The notes under the pieces: model-generated
Seen by the model: the letters and a program-made list of their open reading frames with translations, nothing else
The model's database searches: none
What the model was told of the DNA's origin: nothing
Origin: Chrysophaeum taylorii
Taxonomy: Eukaryota; Sar; Pelagophyceae; Pelagomonadales; Pelagomonadaceae
Assembly: GCA_029834535.1 (NCBI GenBank)
Contig: JAQMWT010000681.1
Span: 26,209 to 90,208 of the forward strand
Reading direction: 5' to 3'
DNA length: 64,000 nucleotides
Program-made: the position numbers and the translations under genes
Shown here: positions 38,175-49,322 of the stretch, piece by piece
How the letters are laid out: the number at the start of each line of letters is the position of its first letter
Position numbering within the stretch: position 1 is the first letter of the stretch

Positions 38175-41100
38175 TAGCAGGGCTGAAGGCGATCACGACC
38201 GGCCTCTCCTGCGCACCCAAGACAGCCGTCGAAAACTATGTCGACAACCTCGGCATGCCCCGCACCTTCGACCTGAGCGAAGCCATGTCCATAGTCCGCG
38301 GGCTCGGCGAGGACGTCGCAACCGTCCTCGCTGTGCGCTCGGCCTCTGTCACCTCGAAGGCGCGGGGCAAAATCGTCAAGCGAATAGAGTCCGCGATCCG
38401 GAGGCGGGCCGAGAGCATCCGCCTCGAATACAATAAGTTCGACAAGGGCCCTTTGGCGGGGGAGTATAGGTACCCCGAGGTTCTTTTCTCATCCTTCCAG
38501 TCGGCCCTCGCCCAGATTCGGACGAAGCTCGACCTCCGCATCATGACACTTTTCGCCATAAATGTCACGATCAACAGCGGCGGCCGCCTTGTCACACATT
38601 TTGCCTTCCTCATAAGCATGATGGCCATCTTCTCCGGCCACCTAAGCCAGACAGCCCAGGGGTTCTTCTCCGCATGCGGCATCATCTCGAGCTACCAAAC
38701 GGTACGCCAGTGGAAGAAAGCCATCGCCGGGCGCATCGAACAACGATGGCCCAACTTTCTCGGCGCTTGCGGCGGCAGCGCTGCCGGCATCATGATCATC
38801 TTTGATAACAAGGCGTTCCTCCAGTTCGAGCGCCACAATGGCTCAGCTTTCTCGGCGCTTGCGCCGGCAGCGCTGCCGGCATCATGATCATCTTTGATAT
38901 CATGGTGTTCCTCCAGTTCGAGCGCCACCCTGTCGCCGTTCACTCGCTCGATTTACAGCACCACCATGCTCGCCTGGCCGATCCCCACCGACCCCGGCTG
39001 CGAGTGCCAGCGGTCGAGCGACCCGAATCGGCAGCCGGCGATGGAGCCCGCCAACGCGCCCAACTTCACGACCTGCATCAAGGCCTTCTTCAACAAGTAT
39101 AATACCTGATCCATCAGCGCGGCAACCATGCGCCTCGACACGAGCGGCATGGACATCTTCGGCTGCCAGACCTTCACGAAGCGCGACCCAACGAAGGGGC
39201 CGGCCCGGCTCCGCGACTGGATAGTGCTGCCATCGCTCGAGGCCATGTCCAGCTCGTTGAAGGATCTCAAGAACATCACAATGGTTGCCATCTCGGAGAT
39301 CCACGTCGAAATCAACCTCCCTTCCCTGGACCGCGTCGTCGTCGTTGACCCGGAGCCGGCCTTGCTCCATGACCTGTACAGCGCTCTCGACTACGAGGGC
39401 TGCAAGAACGTCATCGTCTGCCTCGCCGTTTTCCACCTCCAGAAGCACCTTCTCGAGTCCTCGCTGTGCGACCCGCTCGACTGCTTGCAGATATGGGCGC
39501 CCGTGTTCGTGGAGCTCAACTACCGCATCGACGTCGCCGACAAGATCTTGGCCGAGCCCGAGCGCGTTACCGAGCTGGAGGCCCGCCTCGGCACGTCCGA
39601 CGAGGAGGTCGAGGAGGAAACCAGCGGCGTCTACGACCAGGCGGCCGCCGAGGCGCTCATGCAACAGGAGCTGGGCCTCGAGGCACCGCCCGAGGAGGAC
39701 GACGTAGAGGACGAAGAAGAAGACGAAGAAGAAGAGCCGCTCCATACGCCCTTCGTGGTCGACGACCAGCGAGCCGAAAGCGACGATTCGGCGACGGACG
39801 AAGCCCTCGGCTCCTCATCCCGGCGCCTCGACTGCAGCACGGAGGAGAACATGTACGCGGCCGCGCTGGTGATGAACAAGCAACGCCATGCAATCGAAGA
39901 AGACGACGAATACGACGAGCCGAAGACCTCTCCTGGCATTTCGGCGCCGGTGGCTGAGACTCCGGCCTCAGCCGAGGAGCTCCCTGCTGCCTCCACCCCA
40001 GATCCAGCTGCCCAAGCCCCGGCCCTGGCCCCGGCCCCGCCTGCGGAACGGAACACGGGCGGCCTTAGTGGCAATACCAAGCGGACTATCAAGTGCCACT
40101 ACTCGCGGCTCCAGTTTATTTCGTTCTTTCTCTTCGCCGTCTGGGACTTCGAGGACACGCGCGGTGACGTGCTGGCGCTGGCAGTCGAGGCCTTTGAGAG
40201 GTGCCGCAGACAAGCACCGCGGAATGATCAAGAGGCGCTGGAGTGGGCTTGCAGGCACTTGCCGGGCTTCCTGTGTCTTTGAAACTTATACGAAAACGAG
40301 CTCACCATCACGATCGCTCCCTTCCGCTCGTGGATCATAGACGGCGACGTCGTCCCCATTTTCCAGTCCCTCGGCATCTTCATCTGCCTCATCGTCAATT
40401 ACGTCAACGGCAAGGCGCGGAAGCTCGCCCGCGTGCCCTTTTGGCTGCTTTCGGTCCTTGGCCAGGCGCTCTATCGCTACTACGGCGATGGCACTGGCAA
40501 TGACCGCCGCGACATCCTCCGGGCCATGGGCTTCATCGCAAAGCACATAAACGACGTCTCCGTCGAGTACACAAACTCGAACCTCGTGAAGTTTATCTCG
40601 AAGCATATTAGGACCACCTTCCAGCACGTAAATGAGTGCTCCCTCCTCATGAACTTCCGCCACCGCCTTGTCGAGGTGGTGGCGACGGTCGTCGGCTCCA
40701 AGCGCAAGGATACAAAGTCCGAGGTCGAGATCCACGACGATCGCGCCCGAGGTGTCAAGTACGCTGCCCGCCGTCACGCCATAAAATTATGGCTTCTCGA
40801 GAAGTTCCGCAAAGAGCTGAGCCTCGGCTCCGCCCCGGGGTCGCTGCGCCCCCCATCAATAAGATCAAAGTCGGCACGCTCAACGTCTCCACGTTTATTG
40901 CCGCCTTCGAGATGAAGTTCAGGAACGCCCAATGGCCCAGGGCCTCGGGCCAGCGCAAGACCGGCAAGGAGCGCGTCTAGGCCAAGGAAATAGCTCGAGA
41001 GCAGCACCGTGCTGCCCGTGTGCAGCTTGCTCCGGAGCTGACCGTCTCCGTCGTCAACTCTGCATTCGAGGAAGACCTACTCCCGATGGCCAAAAGCATC

Positions 41101-41298
41101 GGCCTCCGCCTAAGCATCCGCGACAAGAACGGTAAGACGCGCCAGATGAACCGAGACGAGCTCCGAGGTGCTCTCATCACCGAGCTCGACTTGGCGTCAT
41201 CTCCCGCGCCTTCCTCTGCCCCTGCCGCGGCTCCTTCGCCGTCGATCGACCACCCCACGGTCGGGACCGACATCGAGATGTCCCAGGCCCCGGGTTAA
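38159..41298 (+). pseudogene. Broken DUF6589-like protein gene
   Basis: Several frames in series: 38159-38887, 39128-40282, its continuation 40283-40915 after a TGA at 40280, and 40840-41298 with a TAG at 40978. The first has an all-helical part (VENYVDNLGMPRTFDLSEAM; ARGKIVKRIESAIRRRAESI), then GFFSACGIISSYQTVRQWKK and IMIIFDNKAFLQFERH, the kind of central block found in DUF6589 proteins, which are widespread in fungi and protists and look transposase-derived. The second gives RVVVVDPEPALLHDLYSALD and VCLAVFHLQKHLLE, the Asp and His-containing core. The third ends in a helical C-terminus (RAMGFIAKHINDVSVEYTNS; ARGVKYAARRHAIKLWLLEK). The last has DLLPMAKSIGLRL, weakly SAP-like. A 92-bp tandem duplication at 38759-38942 breaks the first frame. 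Family assignment is from memory of pattern, not a search. Confidence 0.45.
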
Positions 41299-41582
41299 GC
41301 TTGCGCTGGTCGCGGGGCGCACGCGATAGCGCCCATGCAGCACGAGGGTCACGTAAGAGAGAACACGGCAACCGGGACGGGTTAGTGTCTTTGCTCCGCG
41401 CAACGTCAACAACATTCTCGCACTCCACGTCATCACCGACGTAATCCTAAGCTATGTGAGAGAGAGAGATTTATCTGAAATCAGAATAGTATCGGTCAGA
41501 GTGATTTATCTAAAGTCTGAGTCTCAGAGTAGTATCAGAGAGAGAGAGATTTATCTGAAATCAGAATAGTATCTGTCATCCA
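41299..41582. repeat. Spacer with duplicated GA-rich block
   Basis: No gene. GAGAGAGAGATTTATCTGAAATCAGAATAGTATC occurs at about 41461-41495 and 41541-41575, with a partial third copy between. It may be the 3' UTR of the preceding gene or an old repeat. Confidence 0.5.
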
Positions 41583-42466
41583 GAGCGCTACACTATTATG
41601 TGTACGACACTGGAACACCTCACTCCTTTCACACCTATCTCCACTCGAGGGTTTTCTCTCCGTAATGCGGCTTTCCCTCTTTCCTTCCTTACCCTTCCGC
41701 CATTACTTATTCATGACTATAAAGAATACAGTCGGAAGCTCTCTTCCAACATGGAGTAGGCCTCCAGGTGCGTACCGTCGGGTACGGTGTTTTCTGTTTA
41801 ATTAACAGAGGCTTCGTTCCTCATTGTCAGTGTGAGCGCTTCTATGGGACCTAATGTCCTTAAGGAGTTAGGGCCTAAATCCCTACCTTGTGTAGTAGCA
41901 TGTGACAAGCGGAATGGTCTTTAAACGCCTAAGACTGCACGCAGTCTCTACCATGTACCCGGAGAGGGTCAAATCTCTCCAGGTTATGGGCCCAGATGCG
42001 TAGGTGTGTCAGCCCAGCTGTGTTGTGCGTATAATGGAGTGATCAGTTTGCGCCTGATTACGAGTACAACGCGACAATGTGTTTGGCGGTGGTCTACTGT
42101 ACATATTTGTTGTGTGACGGTATTTGCCCACCAGTTAATTTGGTTTGTGACCGAGTTGGGTCGGCCACTGGTCATATGCACTCGCATAGCCAATAAAATT
42201 AAAATTTTCCTACACAAGCCGCGGAAACTTGTACGGGTTTTTCCTTCCATTCCCCAACAAAAGACTGACTGCTCGATAACTAATCCATTCTTCAGTCTCA
42301 AAGCATCATGCTCAAATGGCATAGTGATTTTTTTGGTCTTGTATATAAGTTCACGCTTAAAATAGCGAACTGTACACATCCCTCCCTCCGCATGTTAGAA
42401 ACCCTTCATTCGAACATGTCAACTTGTTTTATCACTCCTATAACCTATTTTCAATAGGTCACAGCC
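41583..42466 (+). repeat. LTR plus leader of element 3a
   Basis: Closely similar to 51811-52684. Homology starts abruptly at CAGAG(CG)CTACACTATTATG in both and runs into the gag ATG. It contains CCAATAAAATT (42190-42200), a possible polyadenylation signal, and TTGTATATAAG (about 42338-42348), a TATA-like box. Because the second copy also runs into internal sequence, I cannot fix the LTR's 3' boundary or the primer-binding site. Confidence 0.65.
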
Positions 42467-44794
42467 ATGTCAAAACCAAAGCCAATATCCACAACGGACA
42501 TCTACAAGCAGGAACAAATCCTCGTTGATAAACTCAACAGTGGGTTGCGCTTCCAAGACAATTCGACGAAAGTAAGTTTGCAAATAGAAATGCTTCGCAG
42601 GCATATGACAAGCCCATACGCGGACGCGTTGTTCGTCTACGATTCGTACAACGCGTATACGCGAAATGCCCCAGAATATGACCAACTTCTCGAACATGAA
42701 GTGGATATCATTTTCGCCCAATGGAAAGCTTTGAAGACTAATGAATTACAGCTACCTAACGAAGATGCCTTGCCTGCACATCCCAAGACTTGGCACGTCA
42801 ATTCTACACATCAACTATCAGTCGATGCACGTAATGATCTCAAACGACTTTTCTATCAAGAGTCATATAATCTTGTTCGACCCGAATTAAACGAGGATGT
42901 TAAGCGTGTCCTTTCTCTCTTAGATGCCCGATTTCCTAATTCAATTGTGCATGATTCATCTCTAACCAACATATCCTTCTCAGGTTTCTCTAATGCCGAT
43001 TGGGTTAAACACTGCGAAACCTACGCCGGTATCCTGTATACGTTCTTTAACCTGGAATCTCAAGAACGCCCTGCCCTCGCCATGTGGCCGCAGTTAAAGA
43101 CAATTTACTCGTTTACTGCACGCCCTAACAAATTGCGTGCATTAACACTTCTAGCTTGCCATTATTATGAAACTTTATCTTGTACAGATGTCACTGAACT
43201 TAAATCTCAGTTTAATCGAATGTCCTTAAATGTTAATTGGTATGCTCATGTATTCGTCGAACAACTCCTTGCTTTCCAAGCACAGGCAAATCAACTAAAC
43301 GCTGAAGAAGCTTCAATCCAATTTAATGATTCTATAATTGCACTTGAAGCTCACGAAGAGCTTTATCGTCTTTACGCTAATCCTGCTGATCACGAGCGCT
43401 ACTCTCAGTCCCCATTAGACTGGTGTAAACTTCACGAAGCACGCTCGGGGAACGACTCGACTCACGATCCTGAAGTTTTAAAGCTAGTTGATCCCAATGA
43501 TGTTCGTCCGTTATTGGAGTTCTTTTTGAAGATATACAACGAGACAAAGTTTTCATCTAACCGACGCTTGGATAAACCCGCATCATGGATTCCATATATC
43601 CCTGGTACTACCGCTACCAAACCACCCAAGGTATTACTGATGGATATATATATCTGTTCATCAATCTCCGATTCTCTAAACAACGCTTACTCATTGTTTT
43701 CGACTGTCGCTGGGCAGTCTGGTTTTAATGCTCGTAAGCTTCGTAATGCAAAAGATAAAGCATCGACAATTTCACCTCGAGACACGTCCTACTATCGTCC
43801 ACCCTCAAATTATAATGTCAAAGGCACCAGTTTCGACCGTCCTGTCTACTCACCATCCACTAACCGCAACTCACGTTCCAACATGTCACTAATGGACAGG
43901 GCTACTTATCAAGTTGACCGTCTTCGCCACCTGTTTGGTAAATTACAGGAAGCGAATCCCAATCCCTCTACCGACTCTAAAATGGTACAGGAAGAAATGA
44001 AGAGCTTACTGAGTACCCTTTGGACAACCGCCTCCCAAGCCTCTACACAGTCTCTCGATCCTGAAGAAGCTACTCAAGTTCATCTATACTTGTCAAGAGT
44101 CGATACTATGTCCAACACCATCTCGAACTTCTTAGAGACCGATAAAGAATCTCATGTCATAGAAGAAAAGGATCAAGTTGAAATTTCTGCTCCTGCAGCG
44201 TCCCCCAGTGATGCGGAGCAGAGGGGGACTGCTGAAACAGAAAAGATGTTTCATACTTTTCTATCGATCAACGATCATGAAATCGATAATATTCCTCAAC
44301 CGCTACTGCAGCACATAAATGCTAAAGCACAGAATGCTATCGTTCGTCGTCAAGCTCGGGAAACTTCTTTGCACTCCGAGCTCCCCAATAACCAACCTAA
44401 CGAAGAGAATGAGGATGGTACAGATCCCCCTGTGTTGCTTCCGAAATTAAACAATGGTTTTACACTTGTCGTGGTACCTTCCGAACAAACGCAAAGTTTC
44501 ATGACACAGTATGTGTTTGGTCAAAGTTCTACACATGCTTGTTACGCAACAATGCTTAAATTGTACAATGAGTACAACTTACCTTTAATGACTACGCCGG
44601 GGTATGCTGATACGTGTGCTTCTCAACACGTTGTTAACTTTAAACGTTACGCCGATCCAATACATGTCGTTAAACTACCCGAGTCCTTGTCACCCGCTAT
44701 CCAGACGGCTACTGATACTCAAAGTATCACTCATGCCATGATAATAAGACCGTCATCCCCGCTCTTCCAAAGCATCCTAACGTTGGATATGTAA
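42467..44794 (+). CDS. Gag and protease start of element 3a
   Basis: 775 residues, intact. Helical gag without a zinc knuckle (residues 1-400, for example LVDKLNSGLRFQDNSTKVSL; FSNADWVKHCETYAGILYTF), a hydrophilic middle (MSLMDRATYQVDRLRHLFGK), an acidic stretch, then a copia protease-like site near the C-terminus, GYADTCASQHVVNFKRYADP: D-T-C-A-S in place of D-T/S-G-A-S, so the conserved Gly is Cys. The frame ends about 35 residues later by a frameshift, and sense continues at 44848. Close in sequence to the broken gag of 3b (52685-55825). The start ATG follows AATAGGTCACAGCC, conserved in both copies (AATAGGTCACAACC). Confidence 0.75.
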   Translation: MSKPKPISTTDIYKQEQILVDKLNSGLRFQDNSTKVSLQIEMLRRHMTSPYADALFVYDSYNAYTRNAPEYDQLLEHEVDIIFAQWKALKTNELQLPNEDALPAHPKTWHVNSTHQLSVDARNDLKRLFYQESYNLVRPELNEDVKRVLSLLDARFPNSIVHDSSLTNISFSGFSNADWVKHCETYAGILYTFFNLESQERPALAMWPQLKTIYSFTARPNKLRALTLLACHYYETLSCTDVTELKSQFNRMSLNVNWYAHVFVEQLLAFQAQANQLNAEEASIQFNDSIIALEAHEELYRLYANPADHERYSQSPLDWCKLHEARSGNDSTHDPEVLKLVDPNDVRPLLEFFLKIYNETKFSSNRRLDKPASWIPYIPGTTATKPPKVLLMDIYICSSISDSLNNAYSLFSTVAGQSGFNARKLRNAKDKASTISPRDTSYYRPPSNYNVKGTSFDRPVYSPSTNRNSRSNMSLMDRATYQVDRLRHLFGKLQEANPNPSTDSKMVQEEMKSLLSTLWTTASQASTQSLDPEEATQVHLYLSRVDTMSNTISNFLETDKESHVIEEKDQVEISAPAASPSDAEQRGTAETEKMFHTFLSINDHEIDNIPQPLLQHINAKAQNAIVRRQARETSLHSELPNNQPNEENEDGTDPPVLLPKLNNGFTLVVVPSEQTQSFMTQYVFGQSSTHACYATMLKLYNEYNLPLMTTPGYADTCASQHVVNFKRYADPIHVVKLPESLSPAIQTATDTQSITHAMIIRPSSPLFQSILTLDM

Positions 44795-45297
44795 AGCTAG
44801 ACGTTGCGCTTTTCCTACCCAAACAAAACGAACATAATGATCATGATTTGCACACCATCAGCATGACTCAATGGGGAGAAGATAAACTTGGTATACACCT
44901 TTACGGGGTTGAGTTTAAAGGGCAATCATCTATCCAGAGTAAGATTGACGACAATGTCAAGATTACTTTGTTTATATTAAACAACTTACTACCCACTCTC
45001 CCGATTTATTCATTACATCAAGCTAAAGCTCGAAAAATGGAACTACGCTCCTTACAGTTCAGATTAAGTGCTTTTAACGAACAACGTGAGATGCTTAAAC
45101 TACATTCCAACCTTCTCGAACGTGTAATTTACGTCCCGTGGCTCTAAACCATTTTGGAGTCCATGCATTCATAGTTGCCTTATGTTCGCAAGCATTTCTC
45201 ACCTCCTATATGACGCAAGGTTAATACACGCCTGCTCCATACGGTAACAACATCTTCTAGTTCACGAGCACCTACCGTAACTCTACTTTGCTCCGGG
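44795..45297 (+). pseudogene. Protease-to-MTase linker of element 3a
   Basis: The frame 44848-45147 (TISMTQWGEDKLGIHLYGVEF; KITLFILNNLLPTLPIYSL) is the usual region after copia protease, conserved in 3b at 55800-56195. It ends in TAA. About 150 bp to the MTase frame contain stops in this copy, while in 3b the corresponding frame is open and shows TVTLLCSGMSTPAFLA, the start of the MTase-like domain. Confidence 0.6.
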
Positions 45298-47250
45298 ATG
45301 TCCACTCCTGCCTTCTTGGCTTGTGCTTCCAATGACTTGCAAATCAACATCAACGTTAAAGTTCTTGTTGAGAGCGACGAAAATCTTACGCATATGCTAC
45401 GAAGACGTTTTGGTAATTCCATCGAAGTATTCCCGTCACTACCTAAGTTCCTTACATATATACATCGAGCATCGGACACTGAACGTGCAAGATATTATAC
45501 TGATATAGTGGAATTGACATCTCCATGCACCAATCGCAACATAATCAACGTTAGATCCATATCAACTTTCGAGCGCGATATGGACGACTCCTTGTTTCCA
45601 AGTGCTCTAAGTGTACTTGAACTTTTAAAGCCCCTCATTCTTTTTATGGAGATGACGCCACCACACTCTGCATCGTATGAAGATCATATACGAGCTGCTA
45701 ATCTTATCTTCTCTACAATGAAGTATACAGTGGATATAAGTGATCGCTTTCCATGTTACTTGTGTGGAGATTATCAAGCCAGAGGAAGATGGATCCTTGT
45801 TGCTCGCAAATATAATACTGGCCCTTTATATTTGCTCTCCTGGCCTAATAAGCGAGTCACTTCTTTCCTGGACATTGCAGATCACGCCAACTCCATCAGT
45901 CGCAAGTTAATTATCGACGAACCTTGGACGCAGGTCTTCTCGGATGTACCATTTGTTTCCATACCCAAAACTTACAGCAACTTCAGTCGCACAGGATCCG
46001 TTCGCCTAACAATAACGGAGCTAGAGACATTAACCATGCTGTTTCACCGTTTGCATTCAAACAAAACAGTCGAACATCCAAGTCAAGATGAAATGGAGGG
46101 CATTTCTAACTTTCGCCTAGGATTCTTAACGAATTCAAGAAAGCCCCTCTCTTGTATGACTTCTCTTATTGAACTCGAGGCTTTTGTCCTCCTCTATAAT
46201 ATTATGGGACGCTTGTCCCCAAACTCTACCACATTACCTGTGTCCTTTCGTATTACAACTATCGAATCTAACCAACCATCTCACAGGTTATTCTTTAATT
46301 AATCCTCTACTTCCTCCATCATTTACATCACTGGTGGAAGACACGTAGGTGGAGACATCATAATTTCTAACTCCTCTCCTAAATATCAGGCACACATAAA
46401 TGCATTTGGGGTATGACTTCTCTTATTGAACTCGAGGCTTTTGTCCTCCTCTATAATATTATGGGACGCTTGTTCCCAAACTCTACCACATTACCTGTGT
46501 CCTTTCGTATTACAACTATCGAATCTAACCAACCATCTCACAGGTTATTCTTAAATAAATCCCTACTTCCTCCATCATTTACATCACTGGTGGAAGACAC
46601 ATAGGTGGAGACATCATAATTTATAACTCCTCTTCTAAATATCAGGCACACATAAATGCATTTGGGGAAACCTACATATTCCAAACACATGATACAGGAA
46701 TTGACAATACTGCTTCTCTCAATCCTGTTGCCGGTTTTCTTTGGTTATGCCATGCTTATCACCATCATAATTAAACTCAAGACACCCGTCGTCTAGTGCA
46801 AACATTGGTCTCCTACACCTCACCTGTGCTTCACGATTCTTTCATCTTTTATCCAAAGAAAAATCATCTCGAGTTCATCGATAAAATTGTTGCTTTAAGT
46901 GACATGCATCTGTCTCAAAGGAGGTACCTTGGCTTCATTGCATCTAGCGATAGAAAGACGGGCGCCAAAGTTCATTTTATATACACCCCAACTCCCACTA
47001 TTCGTGGATTTGCCAACATGATCCTATATGATCCACGGCTTGATCGCATTCGGCATTATTCAACTCGCGAACTGGCACGCGCCAATAACTTCACAGCGCA
47101 CCAAATTAATTTTCTCCTGTCTTTGTCCCCGGATCTATGCTGTGACATAATCGCTAATGCTATTCCGGCTGGAACCTATCATGTAATTTATACACATTTG
47201 TGTCGGATTGTCTATGATTTGCGTAAATTAACGTTATCACCATCCTTTGA
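45298..47250 (+). pseudogene. C5-MTase-like domain of element 3a
   Basis: First frame 45298-46302: SGMSTPAFLACASND (motif I position, degenerate), VLVESDE (motif II acid), LTSPCTNRN (motif IV, Cys residue 77; Gln replaced by Thr), LFMEMTPPHS (motif VI, Glu residue 118; ENVPP reads EMTPP), CGDYQARGRWILVAR (motif VIII in full Q-x-R-x-R form). Cys-Glu spacing is 41. The target-recognition region follows and is disturbed by a 257-bp tandem duplication (about 46154-46668). The second frame, from 46796, carries RIRHYSTRELARANNFTAHQ (motif IX) and DIIANAIPAGTYHVIY (motif X). All motifs are in the right order. Retained motif X and VIII with a changed motif IV suggest a fold kept without normal catalysis. 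It lies between protease and integrase as in the inner copia. Confidence 0.75.
46154..46668 (+). repeat. 257-bp tandem duplication inside element 3a
   Basis: GTATGACTTCTCTTATTGAACTCG and the following 230 bases occur at 46154 and again at 46411 with few differences. Element 3b has a single copy of this segment, so the duplication arose in this copy. It shifts the frame between MTase motif VIII and motif IX. Confidence 0.85.
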
Positions 47251-48292
47251 CCCTGATCACGCTCCTCTAACCAAAAACTACAGGTCGACCTTTTTCACAA
47301 ACACATTTCCCACTGACACATCCTTAATACTACACCAGAGTTCCATCACAATGTTATACATCTCGAATAAAATCTTTCAATGTTGTGATAATATTGCTTC
47401 TAACCACGAACTTCTTCCACTATTTCATCTCGATTCAGTGGCTCACGTCTGCCTCTCTAACATCTCATCCGCAGATACATCATCTCCTACAGAATCGAAA
47501 CATATTCCTCTCATAACTCCAAGACAGCTACATGAGAAACATGCTTCCTTCGACAGAAAAGTTCATGCCAGAGGCACCCTCGCATTTCGAGATGGTCAGC
47601 GACGTGCTACCAATTTTCACAATATACATCATTCTAGTGATCCCCAAGCTATAAAAGCTGTTCAGGTTATTGCCAGTCCGGGACATCATCCTTCAGATGT
47701 GCCCTACCGTAAGTTTTGTGTGGATTGTACTTTACATAAAAAACGCTTTCCTCATCCACATCATCTTACCAAGCAACCTTCATTCGAAAAAGTTTTTCAA
47801 CCTGGTGAAGCCCGGGCATGTGATGGTGGTTACGTATCTGTCCTATCGGAATGGGGATCCTTTCGCCATATCATAGTCTTTAAGTGTCACATTTCTAAAT
47901 TTTGTTTAGTGTACTTTTGTCGTACCACCAATGCTAGTGAATTTTGTAATGCCCTCGAGTTTGTTCGCAACTTTTGCTCCACTTATGTTCATGTACAATT
48001 AAAACAAATTTAATGTGATTCTTTTAAACCCTGCTTATCTCAACACGTTACTATTCCCTTTCGTGTTGAACATGGTATTAATATGTCTGCTTTCTCCCCT
48101 TACTTACATGTTTTTAATCGTGAAGTAGAAGCCGCTGTTGGTCATATAGCAACTGCCGCGTCTACACGACTCCGGCACATGCTTAATGCATCCTATAAAG
48201 GTCACCCCCTAACAGATCCGGCACCACACTACCCGTGGGCTGTTATACATGCTGTTCAATCGTATAATCTCCATCCTAACGTTTCCCTCTAA
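46796..48292 (+). CDS. MTase C-terminus and integrase of element 3a (in-frame TAA)
   Basis: One frame with a single TAA at 48011-48013. Residues 1-150 are MTase motifs IX and X. From about residue 265 the integrase follows: NFHNIHHSSDPQ, then FCVDCTLHK (HHCC zinc finger), ARACDGGYVSVLSEWGSF (first Asp), after the stop CDSFKPCLSQHVTIP (second Asp) and FNREVEAAVGHIATAASTRL (Glu), then HYPWAVIHAVQSYNLHPN. The DDE set is complete. The frame ends at TAA 48290. Strong similarity to the integrase C-terminus of element 4 (63211-63957, minus). Confidence 0.8.
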
Positions 48293-49322
48293 CGTATTTA
48301 TAATAAAGTCCTAAGCCCCCAACAAGTTTTGTTGGATCAATGTAATGTTCCCCAACAAGATTACCTCAAACCTTTAGGTTCCGTTTGTTATCTGCATTGG
48401 AGCCTAATGAATTTCATAAATATGAACCTCGATGTCGTCGCTATATCTAATTATGTGGTGCTAATGTCATAAACCTGTTAATCACACCCCATGTTAACCA
48501 CTTAGCTGATGTTGTCCTTAATCCGGAGAACGGCCAAGTACGTGTTTCTTCTAAACTTACCTTTCCTCATCTTATTTCTAAATCTCCTCCTGATTATGAA
48601 CAACACCCCCCACCCGCACCTTCACCCGACACGCCCTTCTCTGTTCACAGCACCCCCGGTGATGCGGCGCAGAGGGGGAATGCTATGTCCACCGACCTTG
48701 AACACGAGAGGGGGACTCCTTCTTCTCTTGTCCATGCTCCTACTCCCGTTCCCGCATGCGCTCCAGCTGCTTCTGCACCCGCTGCTTCTGTCACCACACC
48801 TCCAACATCTGAAGTGTCCTCCAACACTTTACCCCTTTTACCGTCCTATCGGTCTCTCTATTCCGAGCATGTCCTTCGTCTCACCCGTGGTCCTCATCAC
48901 CCTCAACCTCGTCGCAAGACTAATCTCAAGGCTGTCCTTACTCGTATTGCTTCGCCAACTGTTGCCGCTTATACACAAGCTGGTGGTACGCTTGCTGACT
49001 TCGAGTATGACCTCTCCAAGCAGTATATAACTTTCTGCGACCCCACGCTCCACTCCCTTCGTATTGCTCATGGCATCCACTGGACGGCTATACCTCCAGA
49101 GGGAAAATTTACACACTCGCTTCATCATCATGTTTACCAAGCGCTATCCCAGTCTTCTTCAGCTATGTGTCATAGGAGCCTTAGCCATCCATCGACGGAT
49201 GCCACTCCTGTTCATCTCCTCGACGACTTCAGCCTCGCAGACTTTCACCTTCCTCGTGCTCTCGTTCATCTCATTTCCGAGCACGCTCAGGCTTTTCGAG
49301 TTCCACCCGCTCAATATGCTTA
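48293..49322 (+). pseudogene. Integrase-to-RT linker of element 3a
   Basis: First 200 bp correspond to the end of the integrase fold, with stops. The frame 48685-49335 holds an Ala/Pro/Ser-rich spacer and a helical part (KTNLKAVLTRIASPTVAAYT; LADFHLPRALVHLISEHAQA), matched in element 4 (62521-63158). It ends where unit D4 is inserted after QYA; beyond D4 the sense continues at LLTPHYILDPNDASYGASEP. Confidence 0.6.

Noticed and set aside
39466-39957. Arg-rich 163-codon frame within the DUF6589-like gene
   Set aside because: An alternate phase of GC-rich, acidic coding sequence; no independent support.
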